Below are positions 25,801 to 34,306 of a DNA stretch of 64,000 bases, in pieces. The position numbers and the translations under genes are program-made. The notes below the pieces were generated by a model, which was not told the origin of the DNA, searched no databases, and saw only the letters and a program-made list of their open reading frames with translations. The stretch is from Helicoverpa zea (taxonomy: Eukaryota; Arthropoda; Insecta; Lepidoptera; Noctuidae), in assembly GCF_022581195.2 (NCBI RefSeq), contig NC_061464.1:124001-188000 (forward strand), in the 5' to 3' direction. How positions within the stretch are numbered: the first letter of the stretch is position 1; every line of letters begins with the position of its first letter.

Positions 25801-28800
25801 ATATCTCAATCAAAGCAACCGTGTCTAAGTTGACTGAGGAGGTTTCTGAAATTAAATCATCTTGCCAGTTCATCTCAAACCAATATGACGACTGTCAGAA
25901 GAAATTTCAAAGCTTGGAAGAAAGTACTCCACTTCGATGCGAGATAAAAACCCTTGAAGCCAAAATAGACTACTTGGAGCAGCAAGCTAGAGAGTGTAAC
26001 TTGGAGATATCTAATGTTCCGGAACGGCGGGAGGAAAATTTATTCTCTATTTTGGAAAAAATCGGCAAAAAGATTGATTTGGCTATACCACGTGAGGAAA
26101 TTACTGCCATACATAGAGTGCCTCATGCGGCGTCTAGCGAAAGGCCTAAAAATATAATCGCTAAGTTTAAGACACGTTATCTAAGAGACAATATACTAAG
26201 CGCCTACCGACTCAAAAAAGGTGTCATCTCGACTGACTTAGGCATTCTAGGTGCACCCCGTACTGTATATGTGAACGAGCACTTGACTCTCCATAAAAAA
26301 CAACTGCTGCGAGAGACACGCGAGGTGGCTAAGAAATATAATTACAAGTTTGTATGGGTCAAACACTCTACTATCCTTGCTAAACGATGTGAAACCTCTC
26401 CTACCATAGCCATTAAAACCAAAAACGATTTATATAAAATTACGACTAGCAATATTAGTTAACCAACTAATTTCTTAGTTTTAATATTAATACTTGAGTA
26501 CGATGTATTACGATGGCTGCTAACAATACTGATTTTTGCATATATTATCAGAATACTAGGGGTTTACGCACAAAACTGAACACACTTTATATGAGTATAT
26601 TAAGTAATAGCTTCGATGTTGTTATTTTAAAACATGGTTAATTCCCACAATAAGCAACAGCGAATTCATTGATGATCGCTACGTTGTCTTTCGCTGTGAT
26701 CGTAACAGAACCGCAACTGGTAAACGTGATGGGGGTGGTGTGTTAATTGCTGTATTACGAAAATATAACCCTGTTTGTGTTTCGTTTCAGTCACAAAATT
26801 TTGTCGAAAAACACTTTGAACAAGTAGTTATAACAATACCTAGTCATAATAATACTGCTCAAACTCTTATCAGTGCTGTGTATATTCCGAATAATTCTCA
26901 ACTCGCAGTTTATAACATGCATTTTGATCTAATGGATAATTTAATTAATTCAGGTAACTTTGATAATGTGTTGTTACTCGGGGATTATAACATACCGATG
27001 GCCAATTGGATGAGACCTCATTCTGATTTTAACTCTTTTACTTGCACGGGCAATTCTGCAATCTGTAATCGCCTAAGGAACTTTATGACTGTTCACGATG
27101 TTCTGCAATATAATCATCTAACGAATACATATGGACGAACCTTGGACCTTCTAATCGCTAATACTAACTGCTTTGTGTACAAACCTAAACAGGACTTGGT
27201 CCAAGCGGACAATCACCATCCTCCATTTTACACTCTCCTTTCACTTAATATAAAATTAACTCGCTTACGTCCTCTAAGCACGCCTAGATATAATTTCCGT
27301 AAGGCTGACTACATTCTTATTAATAAGGACATTGATGAAATTGATTGGGACTTAGAACTGGGAGAGGGAACACCGGAAAAAAATGTTGAAGTCTTCTATG
27401 ATCACTTGTATGGTATAATCAAGAACCGGGTCCCGCTCTCTAAACCTAAAAATTCTAAATTCCCTGTCTGGTTTTCCAAGTCGCTTATGCATATTTTTAA
27501 CTATAAGAAAAAAGCATGGACGAAATGGAAAACATACCAAAATATTTCCGATTATGAAATATTCGCTCTATATAGAGAACGCTTTAAATCAGAGTGTATC
27601 AAATGTTACCGTACCTACATGAATAGTGTTGAGGATGGTATTCCCAAAAATGTCAAACACTTCTGGGCGTACATCGCTGGTCGCAAAGGCAAATCCGGTA
27701 TTCCGTCCAAAATGTACTACAAAGATGAAACAACCAGTGACCCTATTAGAATATGCAACCTCTTCTCATCCTTTTTCCAGTCTGTCTATGAACCATCTAG
27801 TCTAACACCAAACTGGAGTCCAGGCCCAGATCAGTCTGATGTTAACAATACATCTCTCTGTAACTTACATTTCAGCCTATCGTTAATTTGTAAACAACTA
27901 CAGATGCTTGACATAAATAAGGGACCTGGACCGGATGGCATACCCCCATGTTTTTTGAAATGGTCAGCAAATACATTATGCAAACCTCTATATAAAATCT
28001 TTAATCAGTGTATCAGCAATGGTTCGTTCCCTTCTGTCTGGAAAAAGGCTAATATTGTCCCAGTCTATAAAGGAGGTCCCAGACAAAACATTGAAAATTA
28101 TCGGCCAATTTCTCTTCTGTGTTCATTAGCTAAAGTATTTGAAAAACTTGTTCACCATGAGATATATCCATTCGTTCAAAATTGTATAATTTCGGAGCAA
28201 CATGGTTTTGTGAAACGCAAAAGTACAGTTACCAACTTGATGATTTTTACTTCCCACTTGTTTAAAAATATAGACGCTAGAGCCCAAACGGACACTATTT
28301 ATACTGATTTCAGAAAGGCTTTTGATAGAGTCGATCATAAAATACTTTTGAGCAAAATTTCATTCAACGGCATAAGGGGCAACTTATTGCGCTGGTTCAT
28401 GTCATACATTAGTAACCGCAGTCAAACTATAGTAACAAACGGGTACCATTCTAATACATACTTGGCAACATCAGGAGTTCCACAGGGATCAATTTTGGGT
28501 CCTCTAATGTTCATCATTTACATTAATGATATCAAAATCAAAAAATCAAAATCAAAATCAAAAGTCATTTATTCAAAGTAGGCTGAAAATCAGCACTTTT
28601 TGAACGTCAAATCTACAAAAGACAGCCCCCAAAACGCCCGCCCTTCACCACTTCCTATGTGTTTTTGCTGGGAAGAAGAAGTGGTGGAACAAACTCCCCA
28701 GCAACACAATTCTGTCTGTATGGTTTGAAGAACCTTATACAAAAAAATAAATAAAAATATCACTCAAAATTATACACATAAATTTGTATAAAAAAAAAAA

Positions 28801-31800
28801 AAAACAAGTAAACATGTAATCATGTTAGCTAGTACACACCTTTCCCATACCTATTACTCAAGCAGCTACAAAAAAAAAAAAATGTCGGAAAAAAAAAGAG
28901 AGAACATAATGCCTCCATTCAGTGAAAATAGGTATAGTTTTAGGGCGTACTCAGCGACATGCGAAACACGACGTGTTTTTATATATATAATATATATAAA
29001 AAAAAAAAAAAACAAATTTACAACATAAACAGTGAAAACGGTGAACTAGGACTACTGTTCAAATCAAAAGTCATACACATTATATTACGAGTCAAGAAAA
29101 TATGTAGTCAGCAAGACGACCTGGTACCACAAGCAGCACCCGTTCACGAGCATAACGCGAGGATCAGCCATCGCCCCCCTCGCACATTTTTGAGGGAGGG
29201 AGGCAACCCGACCACCGACGCTACCGCAAGCAATACCGTCTAAGGGAGCATGACGACTTGCAACCACATAACAAGAAAACAGTTAATACTATATAATAGT
29301 TTTACAGTCGCTAGTAAACCATTTACAAAATTGCGAAACAACTCATCGTGAAAACAGTACGATGGTGATAATCTGTCTGTATACATACAAAATGGAAAAT
29401 GTCACGTATAAAATAAAAGTAAATCACATCAACTATCAATGATAACTCTTGAAGCTGTCCGGTGTTTAACATGAGGACCAACTACTCTTATCGTTTATGT
29501 AATCATTTACAGTATAGTAGGCTTTCTTCGACAGAATAGATTTGACTTGGACTTTAAATTTATCAAATGGCAATTCTAGTAACGACTGAGGAAGTTTATT
29601 ATAAAATCGTATACCTAGCCCCTTAAATGTTCCATGCACCTTGTGAAGCCTGTGAATGGGTACGCACAGTTTATGCTTGTTCCTAGTGTTGATACTGTGG
29701 ACATCACTTTTCTTAGTGTAGAGATGAATATTCTGCCTAATATATAGTATGTTAGCAAGGATGAATTGAGATGCCACAGTAAGGATACCTATTTCTTTGA
29801 AAAGCTCCCTTAAGGAATGCTTGCTACCTAACTGATATATTGCACGAACGGCTCGTTTCTGTAGTACGAAAATGTTTTCGATATCTGCAGCTTTGCCCCA
29901 CAGTAGAATACCATAGGACATAACGCAATGAAAGTAACTAAAATAGACTAGTCGAGCTGTGTCTACGTCAGTGAATTGTCTTACTTTTCTGACGGCGTAG
30001 GCAGCAGAACTAAGCCTTCCCGCGAGGCTAGATATATGCGAGCCCCACTGTAGCTTTGCATCAACTGTTATTCCCAGAAACACTGTTGACTTCACAGTTT
30101 CAAGAACTTCATTATTTAGGATAATATTAGGTCCTAAGTGTTTCACATTAGGCAAGGTGAACTTAACACATTTAGTTTTTTTAGCATTAAGAACTAAATT
30201 ATTTGTTGTGAACCAGTGCGTAACTAAGGAGAGTGCACTATTCACTTCATCAAATTGCTCTCTATTCCTATCAACTTTGAAAATGAGAGATGTATCGTCT
30301 GCAAATAATACTATATCACATATATTTTTCAAATGGAACGGTAAATCATTTATATATACTAAGAATAAGAAAGGACCTAAAATAGAACCCTGCGGCACGC
30401 CTAATTGAACTGGTAGGCCTGAAGATTTGACACCGTTGATGTCTACGCATTGCAATCTATTATTTAAATATGATTCTATGACGTTCAAAGCTCCGTTTTG
30501 AACGCCGTAATAACGTAACTTGCGTAAAAGTGTGTCATGTTGAACGCAATCAAAAGCTTTGGAGAGGTCGCAAAAGACTCCTATTGCGTTTTGAGAGTTT
30601 TCCCATGCATTAAAAATATGTTTTAAAAGAGCAACACCAGCATCAGTGGTCGAACGACCTCGAGTAAAGCCATATTGTTCACTATGGAGGAGGCAATTTA
30701 CATTAAAATAACTGAGCAACTGCTTGAGTATTAACTTTTCAAATATTTTACTAAACGCAGGTAGAATTGAAATTGGTCTAAAATTACCAATATCCGACTT
30801 GGTTCCTGATTTAAACAAGGGAACGACTTTACTTTGTTTCATGAGGTCGGGAAATACACCAGCATCAACGCATTTATTGAATGTGACAGCTAGATAAGGG
30901 GCAACAATGTCAATTATATGACTTAAAAGTTTAATGGAAATACCCCAGTAATCACCGGTGTTTTTTGCCTTGAGAGTTTTGAAGACATTGATGACGTCTT
31001 GCGGCGTTACATGCTCAAACTTGAATAAGAAGTCACACTTGGGTACACAACTACGCAAAAGCTTCTCAGCATCAGTCGAAGAAGAATTTAAGGAGCGAGT
31101 TGTAGCTATGGGTATATCGGCAAAGAACTCGTTAAAGGCTTTTGCTACGTCGTCCGCATGACTAACAAGTTTGTTATCGATTAAGATTAATAACAAGTTT
31201 GTTATCTGTAGCTGTTTTAAGAATTGTAACTTTCTGTTATATGCTGATGACCTCAAGATATTTAAAAAAATTACATCCATCAATGACTGCTACCTTCTTC
31301 AAGATGATCTTAATAGGTTATCTAACTACTGTACTGAAAACAAGCTAGAATTAAGCATCACAAAATGTAAACATGTACCTTTCACCAAAACCAAACAAAT
31401 TATCAACTATAATTATAATCTTTGTGGTGAACTACTTCAAAAGGAAACTCAAATTTGTGACCTGGGAGTGCTTTTATAATAATAATATAATATAATAAAT
31501 CATTTATTTCAGGCATTTACACCCATATAAATTACAAACAATACAAATGAATTAAACTTATCATAATAAAAATCAATAATCAAAATAATTCATCTCAATA
31601 GGTTACATTACAAGAATTAAATTTCACACATTTATTAAAATAATATTTCTACATTATTCAGCAGATGAACCATACAGCAATGGTTCACGTACTGACAGTC
31701 AAATCGATCAGAAAAAGCTCTCAGAATACTATTGCGGCTGGCTCGCACCCTGCGCACCAGGGACGTGCACCTTTTGCGCATTATAGTGTGGAAACAATCA

Positions 31801-34306
31801 ACACGCGCCTCGGCAAACATCCCTGACGCGCTGCAGAAGCGAGGCAGCCCCAAGAGCACCCTAAATGCGTTATTGTATTGGACACGTAGAGCGCTGTACT
31901 GCTTCTGCGTATAATCCACCCACAGAGTGCCAGTTTTAGACAGCAAACTCCACCTTAATTTACACATTGAAAAAATTGTAGCCAAAGCCTTTCAAATGTA
32001 TAATTTTGTTATGAGGTCCTCTTCGAATTTCAAACGACCAGCCACATATCTACATCTTTTCAACTTTTTGATACGGCCACAAGTAGAGTATGCGTGTATG
32101 ATATGGGACCCGTATTACGCAAAATACGACCAAGCATTGGAAAGAATTCAGCGCAAGTTTCTGAAAGCTGTACAGTTTAAGTGTCGGTTGGGGCGTCTGC
32201 CGTATGATGAGTCACTGCAGAAGTTTAAATTATTAACGCTACACTCCAGGCGTCTCTTACTTCAAGCCATGATGCTCCGTGGACTGATACATAACAGGTT
32301 TGATTGCCCTGAACTTGTAAATAATTTGTGTTATGTCGTGCCTCGAACAGTAATAAGACGAGGGGTACGCGCTTACCCGGTCTTTGCTACGACTACCTGT
32401 CGTACAAATGCGGGTGAGCGGGCGCCTCTACATAGATTAGTTAAGTTGTATAACCAACATTTTGTAAATATAGATATTTTTGCCTTATCTCATAATGTAT
32501 TTAAAAAAGAATTAGTTAACACACTAGCACCATATAAATTAGTATAAAGTTTGTTCATCCATACTTATATGCATGTCCTAATCCGACTGTAATATGTGGA
32601 AACGTCGTTGACTGTACGTTAATCTAATTTTATTGTAAACCTAGATATAAGAAACAATGTACAGTTGTTTGTTTTTCCCTAACATAATAAAATAAAAAAA
32701 ATATTTGGGAAACTCTCAAGTAAAATCTTCTGAATATTTAGATACTTTTGCACAGCAAAATATCTACATTTTTGTTTTAAGCTGAGGATATTTGAAACTA
32801 AGCTGACAGTGAAAGGTTTTGGTATTCCAACATAATATTCAAATGGAACACAATAATGATCATTTTCCTCGGCCAGGAATTCAGTAAACATGTGTTGTGT
32901 CATGTACCCATTGTCCTGTTGTTGATAGTGGGAGGAAAACAAATAGTTTCATGTCATCCACAACATTTATATGTAAAATAATGTCATACATTATCAACTG
33001 AGCTATCTACTGCTGATTCAGAAGACATTAATAAGACTACTTAAAGTTATTTTAGCCTGCAACAAAACTGCATGTCCCAGGACGCTACTCATATATTGGA
33101 AATCAGTTTCTACTGTATGGTGGTTACATTAGTAGTAAAAAAAATGTATGACAGCTAATTGGTGTGTGGCACCCACAGGTGGTGCCTCACAAACAACCCA
33201 GTCACACAGAGGAAGTGGTACACAAACAATACTTACCACAAACAACTGATAATATCTTGCTAATGTTAAGGACTTTCATTAATTTGTTATGATGAACTCA
33301 AATGGTGAAATACTATGCATGTTTTAGACATTAACAAGCTTGTGTAGGAAAACAACATGAGATGTTGTGATTCTTTCAAAATAAAGTGTGTTTGTCTTTG
33401 TGTGTGTACTACAATACATAAACAAAATGTTTTTGGTAAATGTGTAAACTTTTAGGCATGCTAAACAGGAAATTTAATTGGAGACTGATTTGAACAGGAG
33501 ATAGAATTTTCAAAGCGGCTATTGGTCCAGTCACAGAACACAGAAGGTAAGTTATGATCCGCAATATATATCACTGGTACTGTTGTCACAACCAAAGTCC
33601 AGCTTCAGACCCATGTGAGGTGCCTGCTACATTGACCATATGCAATACTTGTGATGGATTCTGTCTAATAACCAAAGTACATAAGGTGCTTCAGAGTCTA
33701 AAGTGTAATGAATAGCGTAGCTTACCTGAAATGTAATTCCCTCTATGAGGGAATCATGTACTGTGACACCTGAAAAGATAAATGTACATTAAATAAAGTA
33801 GCTGTACTGAATTTGTAACATTCCACCAATACCAGGTCGCATCTGATTAAATAGGTACTCTACTTGAGTTCTTAAGTGGGGGTAGTTTTGGGGTGCACAA
33901 TGGCATCACGCCGCGTGCCTCACACGTGCACCCCGCGCTCTTGCCGGCTCCCACATCTCTTAACTTACTAAAATACCATACACAAAGTTAAAGAAAAACG
34001 ACAAACATGCAAGCACACCTCGTCCCCGATCTAAAATAACATCGCACTGCACACTACCGCCTCACGACGAACCTGCCAATTTATTGTTGCTATTCTTTCA
34101 CACATTTATTTAAGTTCCCTTCGACCATACCACAAGCGAATTAGGATGAATTTGAAGGAAAATAACTACATAGTTATATTTAGTATTGTATTAAAATTAA
34201 AATCGATTTTACCATGGCTCTTTCCCTGAGCTGACAGCTTAGTATTCAGTGTAATATCCAATAACGTCAATACAAACACATAACACCACACTATTTTACG
34301 ATACAT
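1872..34306 (-). CDS. TMEM131: TMEM131 homologue, PapD-like ER membrane protein, 15 coding exons
   Basis: TMEM131 is an ER type I membrane protein. Lumenal PapD-like domains bind procollagen and the cytosolic tail recruits TRAPP (family knowledge). Coding exons, in order of transcription: 34306-34213, 33769-33726, 24739-24545, 18906-18670, 18451-18155, 18085-17923, 17849-17757, 17691-17544, 17480-17195, 16857-16654, 16586-16285, 15511-15077, 8714-8396, 3999-2619, 2140-1872. All have AG/GT ends and compatible phases and sum to 4,467 bases (1,488 residues plus TAG). Exon 1 encodes a signal peptide (MYRKIVWCYVFVLTLL). Exon 3 has the family signature LHFG...FHASFF. Exons 4-5 have NTSFTVVYLG, LGVRVPLNASV and VYSSG. 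Exon 13 has FLRNNLTVLETV. Exon 14 carries the membrane segment (about residues 1052-1072) and a long Arg/Pro-rich, partly acidic tail. Exon 15 ends with DPFRSLASIW...DW. The first two exons are inferred from ORF continuity and matching splice phases, not homology. The exon 6 donor (GTGACT) is weak. Intron 2 is about 9 kb of nested LINEs. The human protein is longer (about 1,880 residues), mainly in the tail. Confidence 0.9.
2619..3999 (-). CDS. TMEM131: TMEM131 exon 14: last lumenal domain, membrane helix and cytosolic tail
   Basis: This is the largest exon (1,381 bases, starts phase 0, ends phase 1). It begins VSECGGTVRR after acceptor TCACAG. It carries the final Ig/PapD-like segment (RNTGPVRLRLRDW, PCQARGFRL, TLAFRADW), then PPWEPP and a helix of Ala, Leu and Val (about residues 1052-1072). 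The remainder is a low-complexity tail of Arg, Pro, Ala and Ser with an acidic patch (DDRDDADDGDEPE). G+C is extreme, so long open frames exist on both strands here. The minus-strand frame is the real one because only it matches the family and the splice sites. Confidence 0.9.
4990..5520 (+). mobile_element. degenerate non-LTR retrotransposon fragment split by a SINE piece
   Basis: Translation of the plus strand around 5097-5200 gives INNTIESIITWLDGNNLRVN, typical of the region downstream of the catalytic motif in LINE reverse transcriptases. After the SINE piece (5205-5295) the same kind of protein resumes as MAFLGITIDKQCNWKEHV (about 5349-5402), which normally follows about 50 residues later. 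The copy is short and full of stop codons. The order indicates that the SINE landed in an already inserted LINE. Confidence 0.6.
5205..5295 (-). mobile_element. short copy of a tRNA-derived lepidopteran SINE
   Basis: The plus strand shows CATCATCATC, then CCCAACTATGTTGGGGTCGG, TTCCAGTCTAACCGGAT and GGCCACCACGACTGTAT. These are the two ends of the SINE family seen in fuller form at 15752-16136 and 36424-36778, with the middle deleted. The ATCATC tail on the left shows minus orientation. Confidence 0.65.
6491..8282 (+). mobile_element. DNA-transposon-like remnant with 45-bp inverted repeats and a broken THAP domain start
   Basis: An inverted repeat pairs 6491-6535 with 8241-8282. The inner 30 bases, GGAGAAAAGACTAGCGGAGA and the next ten, are identical on opposite strands. 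Just inside the left repeat, an ATG at 6702 opens MKCAIINCRNCSGSKLKHTIG and then stops. A one-base shift continues to TFHV before a GTAAGT donor. The spacing of C, C and TFH matches the start of a THAP zinc-finger domain, the DNA-binding domain of P-element-type transposases and related genes. No transposase core was recognised. It may be a decayed P-like element or a THAP gene fragment caught between repeats. Confidence 0.5.
7242..7430 (-). mobile_element. Helitron-like 3' end (minus orientation)
   Basis: The sequence starts ACTAGCCG, then has a GC-rich hairpin (CCCGCGGTTTCACCCGCG), then the lepidopteran consensus with ATAGCCTATGTTAC and ending CAACCAAACAAACAAACAAA. Read on the minus strand it ends with a hairpin followed by CTAGT, the layout expected of a Helitron 3' terminus. 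Related ends lie at about 16905-17089 and 58315-58400. The Helitron call is inferred from these ends alone; no Rep/helicase was found. Confidence 0.45.
9391..9884 (-). mobile_element. 5'-truncated RTE-clade LINE with 19-bp target site duplication
   Basis: The minus-strand frame 9866-9420 encodes the C-terminus of an RTE-type reverse transcriptase protein: YKTVIRPVVLYESECW, VAEMRMLRWMCGVTR, LSWYGHVMRR, GRGRPRKRWIDCLKEDM. The 3' end is ATGATGATG. The element is flanked by CTAGAGCTTAATTTAGATT at 9372-9390 and again at 9885-9903, a perfect 19-bp duplication, so both insertion borders are exact. Its 3' end (GTTCCCAA...TTTGGGGTCGGC on the plus strand) resembles the 3' end of the SINE family in this window. 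Confidence 0.9.
10556..10967. mobile_element. non-autonomous MITE with 83-bp inverted repeats (PIF/Harbinger-like)
   Basis: The left end starts GGGTGCGTCCACATCTGGCG. Its reverse complement closes the right end at 10967. The two arms match for about 83 bases with one mismatch that I can see. TAA flanks both ends (10553-10555, 10968-10970), a three-base duplication of the TWA type used by PIF/Harbinger transposases. The interior is GC-rich with many GCGCGC and CGCGAGC motifs. It has no supported coding region. Confidence 0.8.
11137..13250 (+). mobile_element. DNA transposon with subterminal inverted repeats and a frameshifted coding gene
   Basis: Paired motifs lie in inverted order at both ends: AGGATTCTAA (11137-11146 and 13241-13250), ACACAGGTCAACA (11180-11192, partner TGTTGACCAGTGT at 13226-13238), TTTTGGTGCCGA (about 11207-11218 and 13210-13221), and CTACGTGTAGTTTT (about 11286 and 13130-13141). 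The left arm also holds a hairpin (ATTGAAACAC and its complement, 11148-11178). The inverted repeats bracket the ORF pair 11401-12675 and 12695-13066. No clear target duplication was found, so the outer limits are approximate and the superfamily is unassigned. Confidence 0.65.
11401..13066 (+). pseudogene. transposon-encoded protein of unnamed family, broken by a frameshift near 12670
   Basis: ORF 11401-12675 (424 codons) and ORF 12695-13066 (123 codons) form one protein. At 12670-12680 the frame RILIN-stop would continue as DTNFSSS and then MTSLELLAW if one T were absent. The N-terminus has cysteine pairs (CYICGEY, CKMCYEHL, CYFCCVNL), likely a zinc-binding domain. An acidic Ser/Asp linker follows (about residues 138-160). 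The core has YTKYPCFYCLWDSRAKQQHW, LPPLHIKLGLMKQF, then NFLGNHKSSNY, HYLHSHLDQFPENLG, EEQGERFHQD and YQGRWD. The C-terminus is basic. I recall this protein type as repeated uncharacterised proteins in several invertebrates, but I cannot name a Pfam family. The inverted repeats suggest that it is the mobility protein of its element. Confidence 0.65.
14220..14530. repeat. unclassified GC-rich interspersed repeat
   Basis: A sharply bounded GC-rich block (AACACGCTGCAAAACCGACT ... TGCATGTTGCATGC) sits inside AT-rich intron sequence. Overlapping short ORFs on the minus strand show no family I recognise. The change in composition suggests an inserted repeat; no ends or target duplication were identified. 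Confidence 0.35.
15752..16136 (-). mobile_element. tRNA-derived SINE, nearly full length
   Basis: On the minus strand the copy starts with a tRNA-like head: an A-box-like GTGGCCTAGTGAGT (about 16118-16131) and a B box GGTTCGATCCC (about 16074-16084). A body follows with CTGACACCAGTCTAACC, and the 3' end is shared with RTE LINEs (GCCGACCCCAACATAGTTGG), finishing in ATGATGATG at 15752-15760. It lies in TMEM131 intron 11 (15512-16284), which otherwise holds nothing recognised. It is a SINE head and not a working tRNA gene, because no cloverleaf can be completed. Confidence 0.85.
16905..17089 (+). mobile_element. Helitron-like short element ending in hairpin plus CTAG
   Basis: The copy fills most of TMEM131 intron 9 (16858-17194). 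It has GCTGGACCGATTTGATTGAA, then CAACATATAGGCTACTTTTTA, a GC-rich hairpin (GCGGGCGAAGCCGC) and GGAAGCTAGT at 17081-17090. The hairpin about ten bases before CTAG fits a Helitron 3' terminus. No coding capacity is present. Confidence 0.5.
20683..21235 (+). repeat. common lepidopteran interspersed repeat (GGGTTCCGTA ... CTTGGCCGGTTTT type)
   Basis: The block begins AGGGTTCCGTAGCCAAAATG, includes a TCCGTCTG microsatellite (20733-20760) and ends GAGTCCGACTCGCACTTGGC then CGGTTTT. It interrupts a copy of the surrounding repeat between TTCATTTTT and TATTATGGGCAAAACATT. I recognise the two ends as a frequent repeat in moth genomes but cannot assign its class. Confidence 0.6.
21382..22956. mobile_element. 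hAT-superfamily non-autonomous element with 8-bp target duplication
   Basis: The ends are TAGGGCATGC at 21382 and GCATGCCCTA at 22956, perfect inverted repeats. Both sides carry GTCAGGAC (21374-21381 and 22957-22964), the 8-bp duplication expected of hAT transposases. Next to both ends are many ACCGGT/TACCGGTAA repeats. The interior holds an R1-clade LINE fragment (about 21820-22375) and another repeat fragment beginning CCCGTCTTGTGACGGGGTCG (about 22450-22735). No transposase is left. The insertion site is itself inside an older repeat, because the sequence across the target matches the neighbouring copy near 20490. Confidence 0.9.
21820..22375 (+). mobile_element. R1-clade non-LTR retrotransposon 3' fragment nested in the hAT element
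   Basis: The plus strand encodes VEHTVQVCTAWEGYRRVVV, then GDLSRPSLVQAMV, a stop, then FCEAVMLEKETAER and GRRRR-like basic residues. This is the pattern of the C-terminus of R1/TRAS-type proteins: a Cys motif followed by FCE..ML.KE..ER. The region is far richer in G+C than the rest of the hAT element. One in-frame stop near 21983 shows decay. It was probably inserted into the element or carried along by it. Confidence 0.6.
25196..25330 (-). mobile_element. tRNA-derived SINE head fragment
   Basis: Read on the minus strand, CACCTCGGTGGCGCGCGTGG is an A-box-like stretch and GGTTCGAATCCGGGTGG follows at the B-box distance. The right side adjoins the 5' end of LINE A. It is too incomplete to be a tRNA gene. 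Confidence 0.5.
25480..26462 (+). CDS. LINE A ORF1: coiled-coil nucleic-acid-binding protein
   Basis: The likely start is the ATG at 25480 (MFNPKRTPPKAVL), although the frame is open further upstream from 25200 through the SINE and 5' region. A basic N-terminus is followed by a long coiled coil (about residues 60-170, heptads such as IKATVSKLTEEVSEIKSS). A C-terminal domain follows with LEISNVPERREENLF and ITAIHRVPH, resembling the FP-protein-like domain of many insect LINE ORF1 proteins. The expected role is binding the element RNA as a chaperone. The frame is intact. It lies just before the endonuclease/RT frame, as usual for two-ORF LINEs. Confidence 0.7.
26521..28532 (+). pseudogene. LINE A ORF2, 5' part: endonuclease and reverse transcriptase (broken)
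   Basis: The APE-type endonuclease begins near 26530 (FCIYYQNTRGLRTKLNTLY). At about 26630 a small deletion removes the conserved acidic motif before TWLIPT and shifts the frame; the second half is open from 26740 (SAVYIPNN, LLGDYNIPMANW, TYGRTLDLLIAN). Reverse transcriptase motifs follow: NYRPISLLCSLAKVFEKL, EQHGFVKRKST, IYTDFRKAFDRVDH, SGVPQGSILGPLMFIIYIND. The frame is then cut by LINE B at about 28533. The endonuclease damage means the copy could not have been active in its present form. Confidence 0.8.
28533..31190 (-). mobile_element. LINE B: 5'-truncated Jockey/CR1-type element inserted in LINE A
   Basis: On the minus strand the element ends at 28533-28557 with TTTGAT-type units after AATAAATGACTTT. 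Its protein frame (31283-29466; the part above about 31190 is antisense to LINE A) contains NFRPISILPAFSKIFEKL, EQYGFTRGRST, VFCDLSKAFDCVQHDTL, LGVPQGSILGPFLFLVYIND, the catalytic FADD and a C-terminal domain with AGRLSSAAYAVRK and SYGILLWG. It is an uninterrupted frame of about 570 codons, so the copy is young. The 5' part of the element (endonuclease, ORF1) is missing. It is the same family as 265-1660. Confidence 0.85.
31195..31476 (+). pseudogene. LINE A ORF2, middle piece (catalytic YADD motif)
   Basis: Between LINE B and LINE C the plus strand encodes CNFLLYADDLKIFKKITS, LNRLSNYCTENKLELSITK and ICDLGVL. This is the reverse transcriptase catalytic motif and thumb start that is missing from the first piece. 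Its order and strand match the split of one element. Confidence 0.8.
31478..31926 (-). mobile_element. LINE C: short 3' fragment of a different non-LTR element inserted in LINE A
   Basis: The minus strand encodes LWVDYTQKQYSALRVQYNNA, then LLGLPRFCSASGMFAEARVD, IMRKRCTSLVRRVR and NSILRAFSDRFDC. This is a C-terminal LINE protein domain distinct from LINE A and B. The 3' end carries AAATAAATGATT followed by TAATA-type units at 31478-31500. A GAGTGC...TTTTA motif on both sides (about 31467-31478 and 31925-31938) may be a target duplication. Only about 450 bases were inserted. Confidence 0.7.
31927..32547 (+). pseudogene. LINE A ORF2, C-terminal piece
   Basis: The frame resumes with LDSKLHLNLHIEKIVAKA and contains RPQVEYACMIWDPYY, LERIQRKFLKAV and LHSRRLLLQAMMLRGL. 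It ends at a stop at 32545-32547, followed by a 150-base 3' UTR and an A-rich tail. This is the usual LINE C-terminal domain, and it is intact within this piece. Confidence 0.8.
34213..34306 (-). CDS. TMEM131: TMEM131 coding exon 1 (signal peptide)
   Basis: The ATG at 34306-34304 opens 31 codons with a basic start followed by a hydrophobic stretch (VWCYVFVLTLL), then LSAQGKSH. The exon ends with one base of a split Gly codon before donor GTAAAA. Exon 2 (33769-33726) begins with the two missing bases, giving GVTVHDSLIEGITFQ. It ends in phase 0 at GTAAGC, which fits the phase-0 acceptor of exon 3 at 24739. The continuous frame over two introns of 443 and 8,986 bases is the main support. Confidence 0.75.

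Larger units (their letters stand above)
25335..32697 (+). mobile_element. LINE A: near full-length CR1/Jockey-type element, split into three pieces
   Basis: Pieces: about 25335-28532, 31195-31476 and 31927-32697, about 4.25 kb when the two inserted LINEs are removed. It has a 5' region, ORF1 (from 25480 to 26462), a broken endonuclease plus reverse transcriptase ORF (about 26520-28532), then NFLLYADDLKIFK in the second piece and the C-terminal domain in the third. It ends in an A-rich tail near 32697. The reading frame reaches DLGVL just before LINE C and resumes with LDSKLHLNLHIEK just after it, so the original element was intact through this point. Confidence 0.85.
24740..33725 (-). other. 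TMEM131 intron 2: nested LINE insertions
   Basis: Nearly 9 kb. It contains a tRNA-like SINE head (25196-25330), LINE A (about 25335-32697, plus strand) and, inside A, LINE B (about 28533-31190, minus) and LINE C (about 31478-31926, minus). Nothing was recognised in 24790-25190 or 32700-33720. Confidence 0.7.
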
